Origin: Gammaproteobacteria bacterium
Lineage (GTDB): Bacteria > Pseudomonadota > Gammaproteobacteria > Pseudomonadales > Moraxellaceae
DNA: 64,000 nucleotides
Direction of reading: 5' to 3'
Assembly (NCBI GenBank): GCA_028868515.1
Contig: JAGWUI010000009.1
Coordinates: forward strand, 48,785-112,784
Shown: positions 1 to 11,411 of the stretch, piece after piece
How positions within the stretch are numbered: the first letter of the stretch is position 1
How the letters are laid out: every line of letters starts with the position of its first letter
The notes under the pieces: model-generated
Told to the model about the DNA's origin: nothing
The model's database searches: none
The model's input: the letters and a program-made list of their open reading frames with translations, nothing else
Translations under genes and position numbers: made by a program

Positions 1-360
1 ATGCTGCCCCGATAATGCTAAAACCTGCAACCAACGATCTATACCCAGCTTTTCAATATGATCATAACCCGTGATAAGGCCATGTGATGTCGCCAAAACT
101 TGTGCAAACTCAACAGGTGTATTCAGTGGCGCAAGTGATCGTTTAATCCGTTGATTCGCCTGACTATCCAGCACAGATGACACCCCAACAAACGATGCTT
201 GATAGCTACTGAAACGATCGACCAAGCCCAATAACAAATCAGCAGGCGATTGAAGATGTAGCTCTGCGCCAGACGCTATAAGCTCATCCCCTTGCGTCAG
301 CCAATACTTGAGTCGAGTATTACCGAGGTCAATCCAAAGCTTGCGTGAATTTTGGGTCAA
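1..360 (-). CDS. coaX: Type III pantothenate kinase CoaX, N-terminal part (cut by window edge)
   Basis: Only the first 120 codons are present; the 3' part lies left of the window. The reading frame gives an N-terminus with the phosphate-binding motif DLGNTRLKYW (about residues 11-20) and, near the edge, LGIDRW. Both are typical of type III pantothenate kinases of the ASKHA fold, which phosphorylate pantothenate in the first step of coenzyme A synthesis. The start must be TTG at 358-360: the codon just before it in frame is TGA, and a GGAG Shine-Dalgarno sits 8 bases upstream on the minus strand. It follows the small gene at 381-641 by about 20 bases and is probably co-transcribed with it and ligA. 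Family call is firm; the rest of the gene cannot be judged. Confidence 0.85.
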   Translation of the reverse strand, partial: MTQNSRKLWIDLGNTRLKYWLTQGDELIASGAELHLQSPADLLLGLVDRFSSYQASFVGVSSVLDSQANQRIKRSLAPLNTPVEFAQVLATSHGLITGYDHIEKLGIDRWLQVLALSGQH

Positions 361-380
361 TCACATTTCTCCGTTTATTT

Positions 381-641
381 TTATATAACTTCAAAATCTT
401 GGGGTTGGACACCAATGATATGGATATTTGAAGAACCATTACCAAGCTCCCATATTTTTTCAATAAAAGCTCTGCCATCCCTAATTTCAGTGATCTCAAA
501 AACATCATTTATCATTGAGTTCAAATCAGATACCTCATCCTCTGGTAAACCACGAGTAATATCTGGATTTATACTTAATAGTTTAACTCTTGTACCAACA
601 AACGCACTTTTCCCATGACAATCGACGATCATGAATAGCAT
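381..641 (-). CDS. Small conserved hypothetical protein (86 aa)
   Basis: An 86-residue acidic soluble protein with no signal peptide or membrane segment. It opens with MLFMIVDCHGKSAFVGTRVK, followed by PDITRGLPEDE and a C-terminal mixed alpha/beta stretch. I do not know its function. It is taken as a real gene rather than a shadow because it has balanced amino-acid composition and fits exactly between ligA (stop 45 bases upstream) and coaX (start about 20 bases downstream) on the same strand. I recall similar small proteins of unknown role in Acinetobacter, but could not check. No motif allows a functional guess. Confidence 0.7.
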   Translation of the reverse strand: MLFMIVDCHGKSAFVGTRVKLLSINPDITRGLPEDEVSDLNSMINDVFEITEIRDGRAFIEKIWELGNGSSNIHIIGVQPQDFEVI

Positions 642-686
642 TCCTTTAACCAGTAAAATTACTATGCACTTGGTTTAAAAAATTCA

Positions 687-2831
<2,145 letters not shown>

Positions 2832-2961
2832 TTAAGCAGCAAAACTGAGATTTATGCACCATATACGAACGGTACAACGACTACGTCATTTTCTGTGATT
2901 AGCGCTATCGATTCAAGTTAGATCATAGATACAAAAACATTAAAAACCAAAATCCAGACAT

Positions 2962-2988
2962 AAAAAAGGACAGCATTTGCTATCCTTT
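2962..2988 (-). terminator. Rho-independent terminator after the lipase gene
   Basis: Stem AAAGGA-AGC / GCT-TCCTTT with an ATTT loop. On the minus strand it is followed by a run of T (plus-strand AAAAAA at 2962-2967). It lies about 25 bases past the lipase stop and so would separate lipase transcription from ligA. Confidence 0.75.
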
Positions 2989-3014
2989 CTCATATCTTTC
3001 GCTAGAGCTAAAAA

Positions 3015-4010
3015 TTACAATCCCACATTTTTCAAACGATTTGCCTGATTACGGAACAACGTCACTGGACTGGCTTCCAGTGGAGAAACCAGACCCAAGA
3101 ACAAATTCACTTCATCCAAATGATTCTGGAAATAATTATCACGAATCACTGTGCCTAAGTGACTAGAGCACTGTCCAACCAAGCCATCACTTGCACCAGG
3201 GATCAATACACTGGTTAGACCCAAGAAATAATCTGCTGGATTTAAGGGATTGGTGAACACACCTGTCCCACCCCACGAGTAATACTTGATACCGTTTACC
3301 GAGGCAGCGCCTTGACCGCATTTTGTTGTCGGCATGCCTTGTGGAAATTGAGCGTTATATGAAGCCATGCCTGATGATGTAAGCTGATTCAAGCCTGCAA
3401 GCGAACTTTGACTGTACTGCTGACCTGATGACAGATCCAGTAATGAAAAGAACGCATTCATTCCACCAGAAATCACAGGCGTTAAAAGACCACCTAACAC
3501 AGGAACTTGCGTCACGCTTTTTACTGTATCAGCCACTGGAGATCCAAGGTTTGGACCTGCAACACCCGTGACAGAAGCCACGTTATTTGGCATGGTTGCT
3601 GCGACATAACGTGAATCAAGAACGCCTTGACTATGTCCAATCAAATTGACTTTTTGCGCACCCGTAATTGCCAAGATTTGATTCACTTGACTACGTAACT
3701 GCTCACCACGAACATAAGAAGAATCAAAAGAAGCAACTTGAGTCGCAAAAACCGTTGCACCATTTGAAGTCAAATCAGCATTAATCCCATAAAAATACTG
3801 ACCAATCGTCAACCCACCAATCGCTGTAAACCCACCCATTCCATGCGCCATTACCAAAGGATATTTGGTTTTTGCGTAGGTTGAGGTGACTGTCGCACTA
3901 CCAGCAGCTTTACAGCCTGATGTGCTACAGAATTGATAAGTTGCGGTTGTTGCCGAAGCCAGTGATGAAGCAAGCAAGCTTCCAACCAATACGAGTGCAG
4001 ATCGTTTCAT
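3015..4010 (-). CDS. Secreted triacylglycerol lipase (bacterial lipase family I)
   Basis: Extracellular lipase hydrolysing triacylglycerols. The 331-residue precursor starts with a Sec signal peptide (MKRSALVLVGSLLASSLASA). AHGMGG near 55-60 forms the oxyanion region, GHSQG holds the nucleophile Ser127, ASDGLVGQ the acid Asp275, and NHLDEVN the His297. Cys231 and Cys281 match the conserved disulfide of family I, and Cys28 and Cys33 form an extra N-terminal pair. The start at 4010 is preferred over the 13-codon-longer frame because AAGGA lies 7 bases upstream and the signal peptide then begins at once. Family I.1/I.2 lipases usually need the foldase LipB (Lif), normally encoded next door; none is present here. 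The gene has its own terminator and sits between zipA and ligA. Confidence 0.93.
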   Translation of the reverse strand: MKRSALVLVGSLLASSLASATTATYQFCSTSGCKAAGSATVTSTYAKTKYPLVMAHGMGGFTAIGGLTIGQYFYGINADLTSNGATVFATQVASFDSSYVRGEQLRSQVNQILAITGAQKVNLIGHSQGVLDSRYVAATMPNNVASVTGVAGPNLGSPVADTVKSVTQVPVLGGLLTPVISGGMNAFFSLLDLSSGQQYSQSSLAGLNQLTSSGMASYNAQFPQGMPTTKCGQGAASVNGIKYYSWGGTGVFTNPLNPADYFLGLTSVLIPGASDGLVGQCSSHLGTVIRDNYFQNHLDEVNLFLGLVSPLEASPVTLFRNQANRLKNVGL

Positions 4011-4206
4011 CGTTATTTCCTTTCTATCATTAGTATAATTTTTGTTCACACGCTGTGTGATTCAGTCAACCTTGTGACTGGACGATTTTTGCACAGTATT
4101 AAAAAAATTGAACAAAAACCAGACAAGTGGACAAAAAGTGAACTAGTCGACAAAAAAAGAAGAAGGCTGAATTTGCTGTTAGAAATCAGATCCAAAATAC
4201 TTCACG

Positions 4207-4243
4207 CAAAAAAAGCCACCAAGATATTTCATCTTAATGGCTT
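4207..4243 (-). terminator. Rho-independent terminator downstream of smc-zipA
   Basis: On the minus strand, stem AAGCCA..AAGAT / ATCTT..TGGCTT is followed directly by seven T. It lies about 245 bases past the zipA stop, beyond the palindromic repeat at 4311-4409, and closes the smc-zipA unit. Confidence 0.85.
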
Positions 4244-4310
4244 AATATGACTTAAGTTTTGACATCTTCTCTCTTTAGAAGGCTATGTACTTATTAATAG
4301 TGCTTTTGCT

Positions 4311-4409
4311 TTGAAGTCTTCCTCTTCAAGGGGAAGATTTAGATGGGGATGGTTTTGATTTTACTCTAAAAGCACCCCCCATCCCGACCTTCCCCCTCAG
4401 GGGAAGGAG
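4311..4409. repeat. Palindromic intergenic repeat, REPIN/MITE-like, copy 1
   Basis: A 99-bp element, left end GAAGTCTTCC and right end GGGGAAGGAG. Each end is a small hairpin (CTTCC..GGGGAAG and CTTCCCCCTCAGGGGAAG). The middle holds GGGGATGG and, after a short A/T spacer, the near-complement CCCCCCATCCC. It lies 80 bases after the zipA stop. Related copies are at 18631, 26192, 55453, 57558, 58604 and a solo hairpin at 59961. Confidence 0.9.
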
Positions 4410-4488
4410 ACAAGCATTCTAGCTATTTCTAATTTCAACTATTAATACATAGCTTTTAGAAAAAAGAGGATTAGAAGAGATTTGAAAT

Positions 4489-5604
4489 TTAACGTGATGG
4501 TCTGAAATCCAAAACCTGATGACGATAATGCCCTTTGAGCTGCTCACTCAGTAAATTCATTTCATCATCGAGTAAGTGTGCATAACACTCTTGGCTTAAA
4601 CGTTGTGCTGTACTCATCATCATATCGAAACCTTGTAAAGGCTTAATCCCTGGCAAAGCTAAGAAAAATGACAATCCATCAAAATTTTCCTGCTCCATCG
4701 TATCCAGATCAAATCCTGCGGGACCTTCCTGAGTATATTTCAAGACGCTGAACATCATTGCGCCCTCACCCGTTGCCTCCTCGAATCGGTGAAATAAATC
4801 CATTTCCCCAAAACGCAGTCCATATTTACGCAGAAGTCGAAGCACTGTACGTCCCTCTAATGGACGACCGCTTTTTGGCAATAAGTGAATCGCAATAATC
4901 TGCTCAGCTTGCACCAAAATGCTGTCTTCTTCACTGCGTGTATGTTCTGCGAGATGATCATTAATCAGCGCACTTTCACCTTCCCATTCAGCAAGTTGCC
5001 GTGTTTCGATCACTTGTGCCAATGCTTCTGGGCTGACAACGGTGTGCGGCATTAACGAATCATAAACTTGGTTGAGATCAGAAATAATATCGCCATGACG
5101 ACCCATTTCTTCAATCGTAGTCGCCTGTGCCAAATCATCTAACATCGCATCCAGAGCACTATGATTCTGAACATCGTGATTTTGAACATCATAATCTTGC
5201 TTTTCATCTGCATGTGACGTTGCAGCCAATTGTTCTGATTCAGTATTTACCAATACTGGAATATCTAGCTGAGGCGTCACGAATGCTGGAGATTCAGAAG
5301 ATTCAACATCAACAGCTCGCTCATCCAATGTCGGATGAATACGTGCCTGCTGATGATTATGCTGATTAATCGTTTGAGTAATAAAATCATTAGCAGAAAT
5401 AACAGGCGCAATTTGAGCAGGCTCAGATACAGATGATGCATCGGATTCAATTTGTGGCGCAGCAACAGGTATCGATTCGCTTACTTTTGCAGCCTTACTT
5501 TTTGCTACGCTATTGGCAGCAAATTTCGGCTGAATCATCATATATAAACCGATTAGGATCAGAATGACAGCAACCAGTACTCCGAGTACAACGAGAATAT
5601 CCAT
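4489..5604 (-). CDS. zipA: Cell division protein ZipA
   Basis: Inner-membrane division protein that tethers FtsZ to the membrane at the septum. The 371-residue protein has one N-terminal membrane helix (residues about 3-24, LVVLGVLVAVILILIGLYMM) with almost no periplasmic part. A long variable linker rich in Ala, Gln, Glu and Ser follows (to about 225), including a tandem DVQNH repeat, and then the globular C-terminal FtsZ-binding domain (about 230-365, with GRPLEGRTVLRLL and GFDLDTME). The start lies 3 bases after the smc stop, so the two are translated from one message. Downstream are a palindromic repeat and a strong terminator. The linker is acidic and low-complexity, as usual for ZipA. 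Confidence 0.93.
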   Translation of the reverse strand: MDILVVLGVLVAVILILIGLYMMIQPKFAANSVAKSKAAKVSESIPVAAPQIESDASSVSEPAQIAPVISANDFITQTINQHNHQQARIHPTLDERAVDVESSESPAFVTPQLDIPVLVNTESEQLAATSHADEKQDYDVQNHDVQNHSALDAMLDDLAQATTIEEMGRHGDIISDLNQVYDSLMPHTVVSPEALAQVIETRQLAEWEGESALINDHLAEHTRSEEDSILVQAEQIIAIHLLPKSGRPLEGRTVLRLLRKYGLRFGEMDLFHRFEEATGEGAMMFSVLKYTQEGPAGFDLDTMEQENFDGLSFFLALPGIKPLQGFDMMMSTAQRLSQECYAHLLDDEMNLLSEQLKGHYRHQVLDFRPSR

Positions 5605-5607
5605 TGC

Positions 5608-8600
5608 TTAAACCCCTCCTGAAGCAACGAGCGACTCAGCCTCGTCTAAGTTTACGGCGACTAGTTTAGAAATCCCTGCTTCTGGCATTGTTACGCCCAT
5701 TAATTCACCTGCCATCATCATTGCTAACTTATTATGGGTAATGTATATGAATTGAACACTTGTAGACAGGTCTTTTACCAATCGACAAAATCTTGCAACG
5801 TTTGCATCGTCTAACGGTGCATCCACTTCATCCAGCAAACAAAAAGGTGCTGGATTTAATTTAAAGATCGCAAAAACTAAGGATAAAGCAGTTAATGCTT
5901 TTTCGCCACCCGATAATAGCGCGATACTGCTATTCCGTTTACCGGGTGGTTGAGCCATAAAGCGCACACCAGATTGCCAGCCATCTTCCAGAATCAGTTT
6001 CGCCTCACCACCACCAAAAACTTTTGGAAAAAGCTGTTGTAGCTCACCATTTACCTGCTCGAAGGTCGCCATAAATAGGCTACGTGTCTCACGATCAATG
6101 GTCTGCATCGCATCATCAAGCTGAGCTAACGTTTGATTAAGGTCATCCATCTGATGCTTGAGTTCATCGAATCGCGCAGTCACCTCAGCCAGCTCCGCTG
6201 GTGCTGCAAGATTTAACTCGCCAAGACGTTGAATCGCATGGTCTAACTGTACCAAATCCGCTTGCAAAACCGCTTCTGGTTTATCCGACAATTCCGCTTT
6301 TTGATTCAAATCAGGAACTAATGCTTCAATACTCACGAACTGTTCTGCTAACTGAGCAAGATGACTTTTTTCGGACTGCCAAGCCAAACGGGTTTGTTCA
6401 AGCTCATCACGCAATGTCGATTCCGCTCGGGTTTGAATCTGACGGTCATGCTCAAGTTGTTGTAGCGCAATCTGAGCTTCTTTCAAATCTGTTTGGCGGG
6501 TTTGCCACAGCTTATCAGCCGCTTGAGCAGCATGTTCACACTCAAGCAATGCATCAGATAATTTCGGCAACTCAGCCTGAACTTGCTGTAATTCTGTATG
6601 GATACTCGCTTGCTCATCCACCAGACGACTTTGCTGAAATATCGAACGATCCAAAGCGGTATTGAGGGATTCAATTCGAATCTGGCGCGTTTGAATTTCT
6701 AATTCATTCGCTTGTTGTTGCATCCTCAATTGCTGAATTTGCATCGTCGTTTGGCTGAGATTCTGTTGTGCTGCACTTGCTTCTTGTTCTCGACTTGCAA
6801 CTTGCGCCAAGAGTGGATTTAACCGAATGTCTAATGCAGCTTGCTCATACTGCACATCATTCAATCGTTCCATATCCTCTTGCTGACTGGATACGAGTAA
6901 TGCCAACTGCCCACGTTGATTCTCAATCTGCCCTTGCTGAGATTGCAGCTTACTTTCTAGTCGTGCACGAGACAGTGCCAATGCCTGCTGCTGTTGCTTT
7001 GCGGCATTGATCTTGGCCACACATTCTTGTTGCTGACGATGATCATCCGCGTACTGCTGCTCAATCTGTTTTAACTGCTCAACTGCATCTGTCAGCGTGC
7101 GCTCACTATCCGCAATTTCCGCATTTAATGACTCCAAGCGTAAACGTCTCGCCAGCACACCATTTTGATGTGCAGATTCTAAAGACACACCCTCGGTACG
7201 CGCCAAATCAATCGCCCAGTCTGCACCAACCCAGTGACCGTCTAATGAAATAATGGACTGATAAGACGTCAATTGACCTTGTAATTGATACGCTTCATGA
7301 CGTGCATCGACGACACTCCAATGACGCCAAATCGACAACTGTGGTTCAACAAACCATGATGCAAACGGCGCAGCGCCTTCCAATACTTCAAAATCAACTG
7401 GAACATTCTGATCCGATAATGTTCGGTGAATATTTCGCCCCACAGGCTCAGTCGCATCAACATGTGCTTTTAGCCATTGTCCCAAGACGGTTTCAATTAA
7501 CCCCAGATGTGGACGCCCTTGATCTGAAATATGCAATTGATCGATTAATCGATTCCCATCAGGCTCTGATGCGTTTTGAGAGTGACTTTGTGATTGATTG
7601 TGTCCATTTTTCTTGGCATTTGGCTGCTCTTGTAACGCCAAGAGTGCACGTTGCTCACCGCGTAAACCCTCATGTTTTTGGCTTAATTCCCGCTGAAGAT
7701 TACGGCAAGTCGCTCGAATCTGCTCGCTCTGTTGCACGCGCTCTTGAACAGCCTGTTGCTCACTTTGTAATTTGATTAGCGCTTGAGTGACTTCTTCGAA
7801 CTGTTGATCAATATCAAATAACTCATCCGTCAAGGCTGTCGGATCAAGCTGAGCAACGGCCTGTTCTAATTGCGCAATTTGTGCAGCCTGACGACTTTGC
7901 TGACGGGTAATATTGTCTTGCTCTCGAACTAACTCAGCGCGCTTTTGCTGGCTAGACTGAATGCGCTCACGAATACTTTGTAACTCTTGATGAGTACGTC
8001 GTGCATGCTCCTGCATATCTGGAAGCTGTATTTCCAATGCAGACATGGATTGTAGTAATGATTGGCGACGCGGTTGACTTTGATCATGCGTCACAATCAA
8101 ATCTGCGAGCACCGCTTTGTCATGATTAATTTGATTAGTTAAAGCATCGTGCTGCGCTGCCAGACTTGCAGAACGCTCATGAAGCCGCGAGGCGGTTTGC
8201 TGATGTTGTGATAAATTCGCTGATGCGCTCTGGCGAAGCCGTTCAGCCTCCTGCCATGCCAATTGCAGAGGTTGCGACTCTGCGAGCAGTTGTGACAGCC
8301 GCGCGGATTGTTGCTGAACTGCCGAATCCAGATCATTCAGCGTACTGCGCAAACTTCGGTATTGATCACCTAATTGAGTCAGCGTCGTCGTGTGCCCAGC
8401 TTGTCGCGTCGCCGTCGCAAAATATTGCGCAGTCCATAATGACAACTGTGCGAAGCGGCGCTCCTCAACTAATTTCTTATGCTTTAACGCAGCTTGGCTT
8501 TGTCGCTCAAGTGCTCGTTGGCGACGTCCAAGTTCATCCGCTAAATCCTGCAAGCGAGACAAATTCAGCCGAGTATCATCAAGATGCTGCTGCGTTTCTT

Positions 8601-9132
8601 TTCGCCGCGCCTGATAGCGCGATACACCTGCCGCTTCTTCAATAAATACCCGCAAATCTTCTGGTTTGGCTTCCACCAGACGATTAATCATACCTTGCTC
8701 AATCACCGCATAAGAGCGCGGCCCTAAGCCTGTACCCAAGAAAATATCAGTAATATCACGGCGGCGGCAGCGCGTACCATTGAGATAATAATCTGACCGT
8801 CCATCACGACTGACTTGGCGTCTGATCGACAGCTCACTATATGCGTTATATGCACCGCCTAACTTGCCAAATGTATTCTCGAAATGCAGTTCAACGCTGG
8901 CTTGCCCAATGGGTTTTTTGTTGACTGTTCCTGCAAAAATCACATCACTCATCGCTTCGCCGCGAAGCTGACGCGCAGAAGACTCACCCATCACCCAGCG
9001 AATCGCATCAATCACGTTCGATTTACCACAGCCGTTCGGCCCCACGACGGCAGTAAGGTCTTGCTTAAACGTTAAAGTGGTCGGATGTACAAAGGATTTA
9101 AAACCTGCCAAACGTAGACTACGCAGACGCAT
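5608..9132 (-). CDS. smc: Chromosome partition protein SMC
   Basis: ATPase of the bacterial condensin that organises and segregates chromosomes. With the start at 9132 the protein has 1174 residues: an N-terminal head with Walker A GPNGCGKSN (about 31-39), a coiled-coil arm rich in Gln and Ala, a hinge at about 500-650, a second coiled coil, and a C-terminal head with the signature LLSGGEKALTALSL and Walker B CLLDEVDAPLDD. The frame runs 7 codons further upstream (to 9153), but GAGG lies 5 bases before the ATG chosen here, and MRLRSLRLAGFKSF is the usual SMC N-terminus. zipA follows after 3 bases. Having SMC rather than MukB fits Moraxellaceae and pseudomonads, not enterics. Confidence 0.96.
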   Translation of the reverse strand: MRLRSLRLAGFKSFVHPTTLTFKQDLTAVVGPNGCGKSNVIDAIRWVMGESSARQLRGEAMSDVIFAGTVNKKPIGQASVELHFENTFGKLGGAYNAYSELSIRRQVSRDGRSDYYLNGTRCRRRDITDIFLGTGLGPRSYAVIEQGMINRLVEAKPEDLRVFIEEAAGVSRYQARRKETQQHLDDTRLNLSRLQDLADELGRRQRALERQSQAALKHKKLVEERRFAQLSLWTAQYFATATRQAGHTTTLTQLGDQYRSLRSTLNDLDSAVQQQSARLSQLLAESQPLQLAWQEAERLRQSASANLSQHQQTASRLHERSASLAAQHDALTNQINHDKAVLADLIVTHDQSQPRRQSLLQSMSALEIQLPDMQEHARRTHQELQSIRERIQSSQQKRAELVREQDNITRQQSRQAAQIAQLEQAVAQLDPTALTDELFDIDQQFEEVTQALIKLQSEQQAVQERVQQSEQIRATCRNLQRELSQKHEGLRGEQRALLALQEQPNAKKNGHNQSQSHSQNASEPDGNRLIDQLHISDQGRPHLGLIETVLGQWLKAHVDATEPVGRNIHRTLSDQNVPVDFEVLEGAAPFASWFVEPQLSIWRHWSVVDARHEAYQLQGQLTSYQSIISLDGHWVGADWAIDLARTEGVSLESAHQNGVLARRLRLESLNAEIADSERTLTDAVEQLKQIEQQYADDHRQQQECVAKINAAKQQQQALALSRARLESKLQSQQGQIENQRGQLALLVSSQQEDMERLNDVQYEQAALDIRLNPLLAQVASREQEASAAQQNLSQTTMQIQQLRMQQQANELEIQTRQIRIESLNTALDRSIFQQSRLVDEQASIHTELQQVQAELPKLSDALLECEHAAQAADKLWQTRQTDLKEAQIALQQLEHDRQIQTRAESTLRDELEQTRLAWQSEKSHLAQLAEQFVSIEALVPDLNQKAELSDKPEAVLQADLVQLDHAIQRLGELNLAAPAELAEVTARFDELKHQMDDLNQTLAQLDDAMQTIDRETRSLFMATFEQVNGELQQLFPKVFGGGEAKLILEDGWQSGVRFMAQPPGKRNSSIALLSGGEKALTALSLVFAIFKLNPAPFCLLDEVDAPLDDANVARFCRLVKDLSTSVQFIYITHNKLAMMMAGELMGVTMPEAGISKLVAVNLDEAESLVASGGV

Positions 9133-9215
9133 AACGACCTCGTTTAGCATCATCTCGTTTGAACTGACGAATTAACTGTTGTGTTGACTGATGCATTGAT
9201 GACACAAAACACAAA

Positions 9216-9245
9216 AGACGGCTTTGTCTATGCACAAAACCGTCT
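9216..9245 (-). terminator. Possible terminator after the GntR-type regulator gene
   Basis: Hairpin AGACGG-c-TTTGT / ACAAA-a-CCGTCT in the gap between the regulator stop (9301) and the smc start. On the minus strand the sequence past it is T-rich (TTTTGTGTTTTGTG) but has no pure T run, so this is moderate evidence. Confidence 0.5.
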
Positions 9246-9300
9246 ATGTCATTTATCTTTCGCGCAATGATCTTTCGCACAATCAGCAATGCACCCAATG

Positions 9301-10002
9301 CTATTTCCCACGACGCGAACGCTGCGCCCAAGCCAATTCAATTTGCTTCATTCGCGCCAAAGAATCTAAAACTAGATTGCGCAAATGACGGCAAAAATCT
9401 TCCATAAAAATAGCAGACTGCTCGCCTTTACGAATCAAAATCGCATCAATTACTAATTTAAATAGATCATACGCTTCTTGTAATTCACGCTTTGATGTAT
9501 TCAATGTCAAAAAGTAACTTCTGCGGAATGCAGGCAATAAATTATCAAAAATATCACGTAAATAAGCGTTACCAACTAACGTGTGTGTACTTTGCAAGAA
9601 TGCAAAAACCGTATCGTAAAAATGCTCAATATCACCCGCTTTGACATGCACAGCTAATTCAACGAGCAATAGATTCATTCGCTCGCCATCCATTTGTCGC
9701 CACGCTTCGCTAGTTCGATGAACCATCGCACCCAACATCAACGTTCCCGCTTCAAATAACGACTTAATCTGCTGCACCGACAATTCAGAGACCATCGCAC
9801 CACGGCGAGGATAGATTTTAATTAAATAACTGCGCTCCAGAATCAACAATGCTTCGCGGACTGAGCCACGACTCACATTCAGATCCTTTGCGATACGCAA
9901 CTCTTGGATGCGTTCGCCTTCGACCAATTCACCTGTAATAATTTGCTCGCCGATATGTCGTGCGATTTGTTCCGACAAACTTTCTGCCGCCAGAAAAGCC
10001 AT
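9301..10002 (-). CDS. GntR-family (FadR/FCD-like) transcriptional regulator
   Basis: DNA-binding regulator of 233 residues. The N-terminal winged helix-turn-helix spans about 8-72 (LSEQIARHIGEQIITGEL, IAKDLNVSRGSVREALLILE) and has the typical GntR sequence R-x-A-x-x-L-x-V-S-R-x-x-V-R-E-A-L. The alpha-helical C-terminal region resembles the FCD effector domain (HLRNLVLDSLARM at the end). The start at 10002 is chosen because TAGGGG lies just upstream; the frame could extend 7 codons further without a ribosome site. The target is unknown. A GntR gene upstream of smc-zipA is, as I recall, common in Acinetobacter. Confidence 0.88.
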   Translation of the reverse strand: MAFLAAESLSEQIARHIGEQIITGELVEGERIQELRIAKDLNVSRGSVREALLILERSYLIKIYPRRGAMVSELSVQQIKSLFEAGTLMLGAMVHRTSEAWRQMDGERMNLLLVELAVHVKAGDIEHFYDTVFAFLQSTHTLVGNAYLRDIFDNLLPAFRRSYFLTLNTSKRELQEAYDLFKLVIDAILIRKGEQSAIFMEDFCRHLRNLVLDSLARMKQIELAWAQRSRRGK

Positions 10003-10506
10003 ACAACCACCCCTAAGGACCATGCGCTAGGCAAACAAAAACCGATATGCATCAGACCATGTTATCTATCTGCGTTTTATCCAAAAACCACAACATCCAA
10101 AGACGATGCCGATGAGTATTTTAAACACGCATATATTACAACTTTGCAATTTAATTCATGGTCTTATACTGTTGTTTTGGTGTCACTTTGAGTCTCTAAA
10201 CATCACGACTATTCAGTGATTACTCTTCGTTCAAAAATCAGATTAAGATTATGTACTATCGCAAACTTTGTATTTTCTTCCATGTACAATTGTCAGACAA
10301 TAAATGTAAGAATACCAGCTTTATTCATTATTTTCCGATGAAACACTCTATATCTGAGTATGGCTCAAATATTGACTCGGCGTGATGAAAATTCCACAAG
10401 AAAATAGCCTATGATGTTTGCTCTATTCATCAAAAAAATCACTCTACTCTCAAATACTTTAGGATCATTGGATAGATCTTTTTTATGATCATCACTTCTT
10501 TATGGA
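10003..10506. other. Long AT-rich spacer between divergent gntR-type gene and birA
   Basis: About 500 bases with no convincing coding frame on either strand. It must hold the divergent promoters of the regulator (leftward) and birA (rightward). Several short A/T-rich hexamers resemble -10 boxes, but no -35/-10 pair with good spacing stands out, so none is called. Confidence 0.5.
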
Positions 10507-11331
10507 ATGCCAGCTATGACGCTTAATTCAAACAGTAATATCGAACATCTCATCCGTGGTGATCGCCTGCATACAGCACTGAACGAATTATCAATTCCAG
10601 CATTCGATATGATCGACTGGCAAGAAAGCACGGCATCGACAAACGATGATTGCAAACTCTGGGCGGCACGTGGCGCAACTCGAGCGTTATCGATTAGCAA
10701 CCATCAAAGCGCAGGACGAGGTCAATCTAACCGAACATGGCAATCTCCTGTCGGTAATTTATATCTATCACTACTCTCTAGTCTGCCCGTCGCGCTTGAT
10801 GGTCGATTGGCGTTAGAAGTTGGATTAGCGTTGGTCAGCATGCCAATTCTGCAAAATATTGACCCATCTGTGAAAAGCCTATCTGTGAAATGGCCGAATG
10901 ATCTCTATGCTGCTGGCGCAAAATGGGGTGGAATTTTGATTGAGCCAATTCAAAGCCATAACATGCAGCATGGCGCAATCATTGGAGTGGGAATCAATCT
11001 ACAACCGATGCAAGAACTTGTGGCGGATCGACGCGTTACAGATTTGAATACGTTATTAGGAAAGGATTTAGATCATGTTTCACTTGCAACAGCGGTTGTT
11101 CAAGCGCTAGATCAGGCTTTAGATTCTTTTATCCAAAATTGTCCACAACTTCCACAGCGATTCCTCAACTGGGATGAGCTTGCCAACAAAGCCATTCAAA
11201 TTGTTCAGCCAAATCAACCGATACAACATGCTCGGGCATGCGGGATTGCCGAAGATGGCAGTTTACAGATCTCAACCGTCCGAGGCATAGAACGCCTATA
11301 TAGCGGACAAGTCAGTGTAAAAGAGGAATAA
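10507..11331 (+). CDS. birA: Biotin-[acetyl-CoA-carboxylase] ligase BirA (catalytic domain only)
   Basis: Attaches biotin to carrier lysines such as AccB and the biotin carboxylase subunit encoded at 55562-57505. The 274-residue protein shows QSAGRGQSNRTWQSPVGN (the biotinyl-AMP loop, normally GRGRxGRxW), the central KWPNDLY with catalytic-site lysine and GGILIE, and a C-terminal small barrel domain. No N-terminal helix-turn-helix is present, so this is a group I enzyme without repressor function, unlike E. coli BirA. The first ATG is listed; a second ATG three codons on (10516) has GGA about 9 bases upstream and is equally possible. coaX, often adjacent to birA, is here about 10 kb away on the opposite strand. 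Confidence 0.9.
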   Translation: MPAMTLNSNSNIEHLIRGDRLHTALNELSIPAFDMIDWQESTASTNDDCKLWAARGATRALSISNHQSAGRGQSNRTWQSPVGNLYLSLLSSLPVALDGRLALEVGLALVSMPILQNIDPSVKSLSVKWPNDLYAAGAKWGGILIEPIQSHNMQHGAIIGVGINLQPMQELVADRRVTDLNTLLGKDLDHVSLATAVVQALDQALDSFIQNCPQLPQRFLNWDELANKAIQIVQPNQPIQHARACGIAEDGSLQISTVRGIERLYSGQVSVKEE

Positions 11332-11411
11332 ATATGGAAACTGTATAGATGAGATTCATTACACCTAGGTAAACATGTAATGGAGAAAGAAACCCAAAAA
11401 TGCTTTGACTC

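Noticed and set aside
4311..4409. Palindromic repeats as plain transcription terminators
   Set aside because: The hairpins lack T runs, have conserved asymmetric ends and occur inside operons (trpB-trpA, atuC-F). Terminator activity is not excluded, but they are a repeat family.
6201..6665. 154-codon open frame antisense to smc
   Set aside because: Overlaps the conserved smc coding strand entirely; low-complexity codon pattern from the coiled-coil region. Same for the frames at 7302-7775 and 8166-8645.
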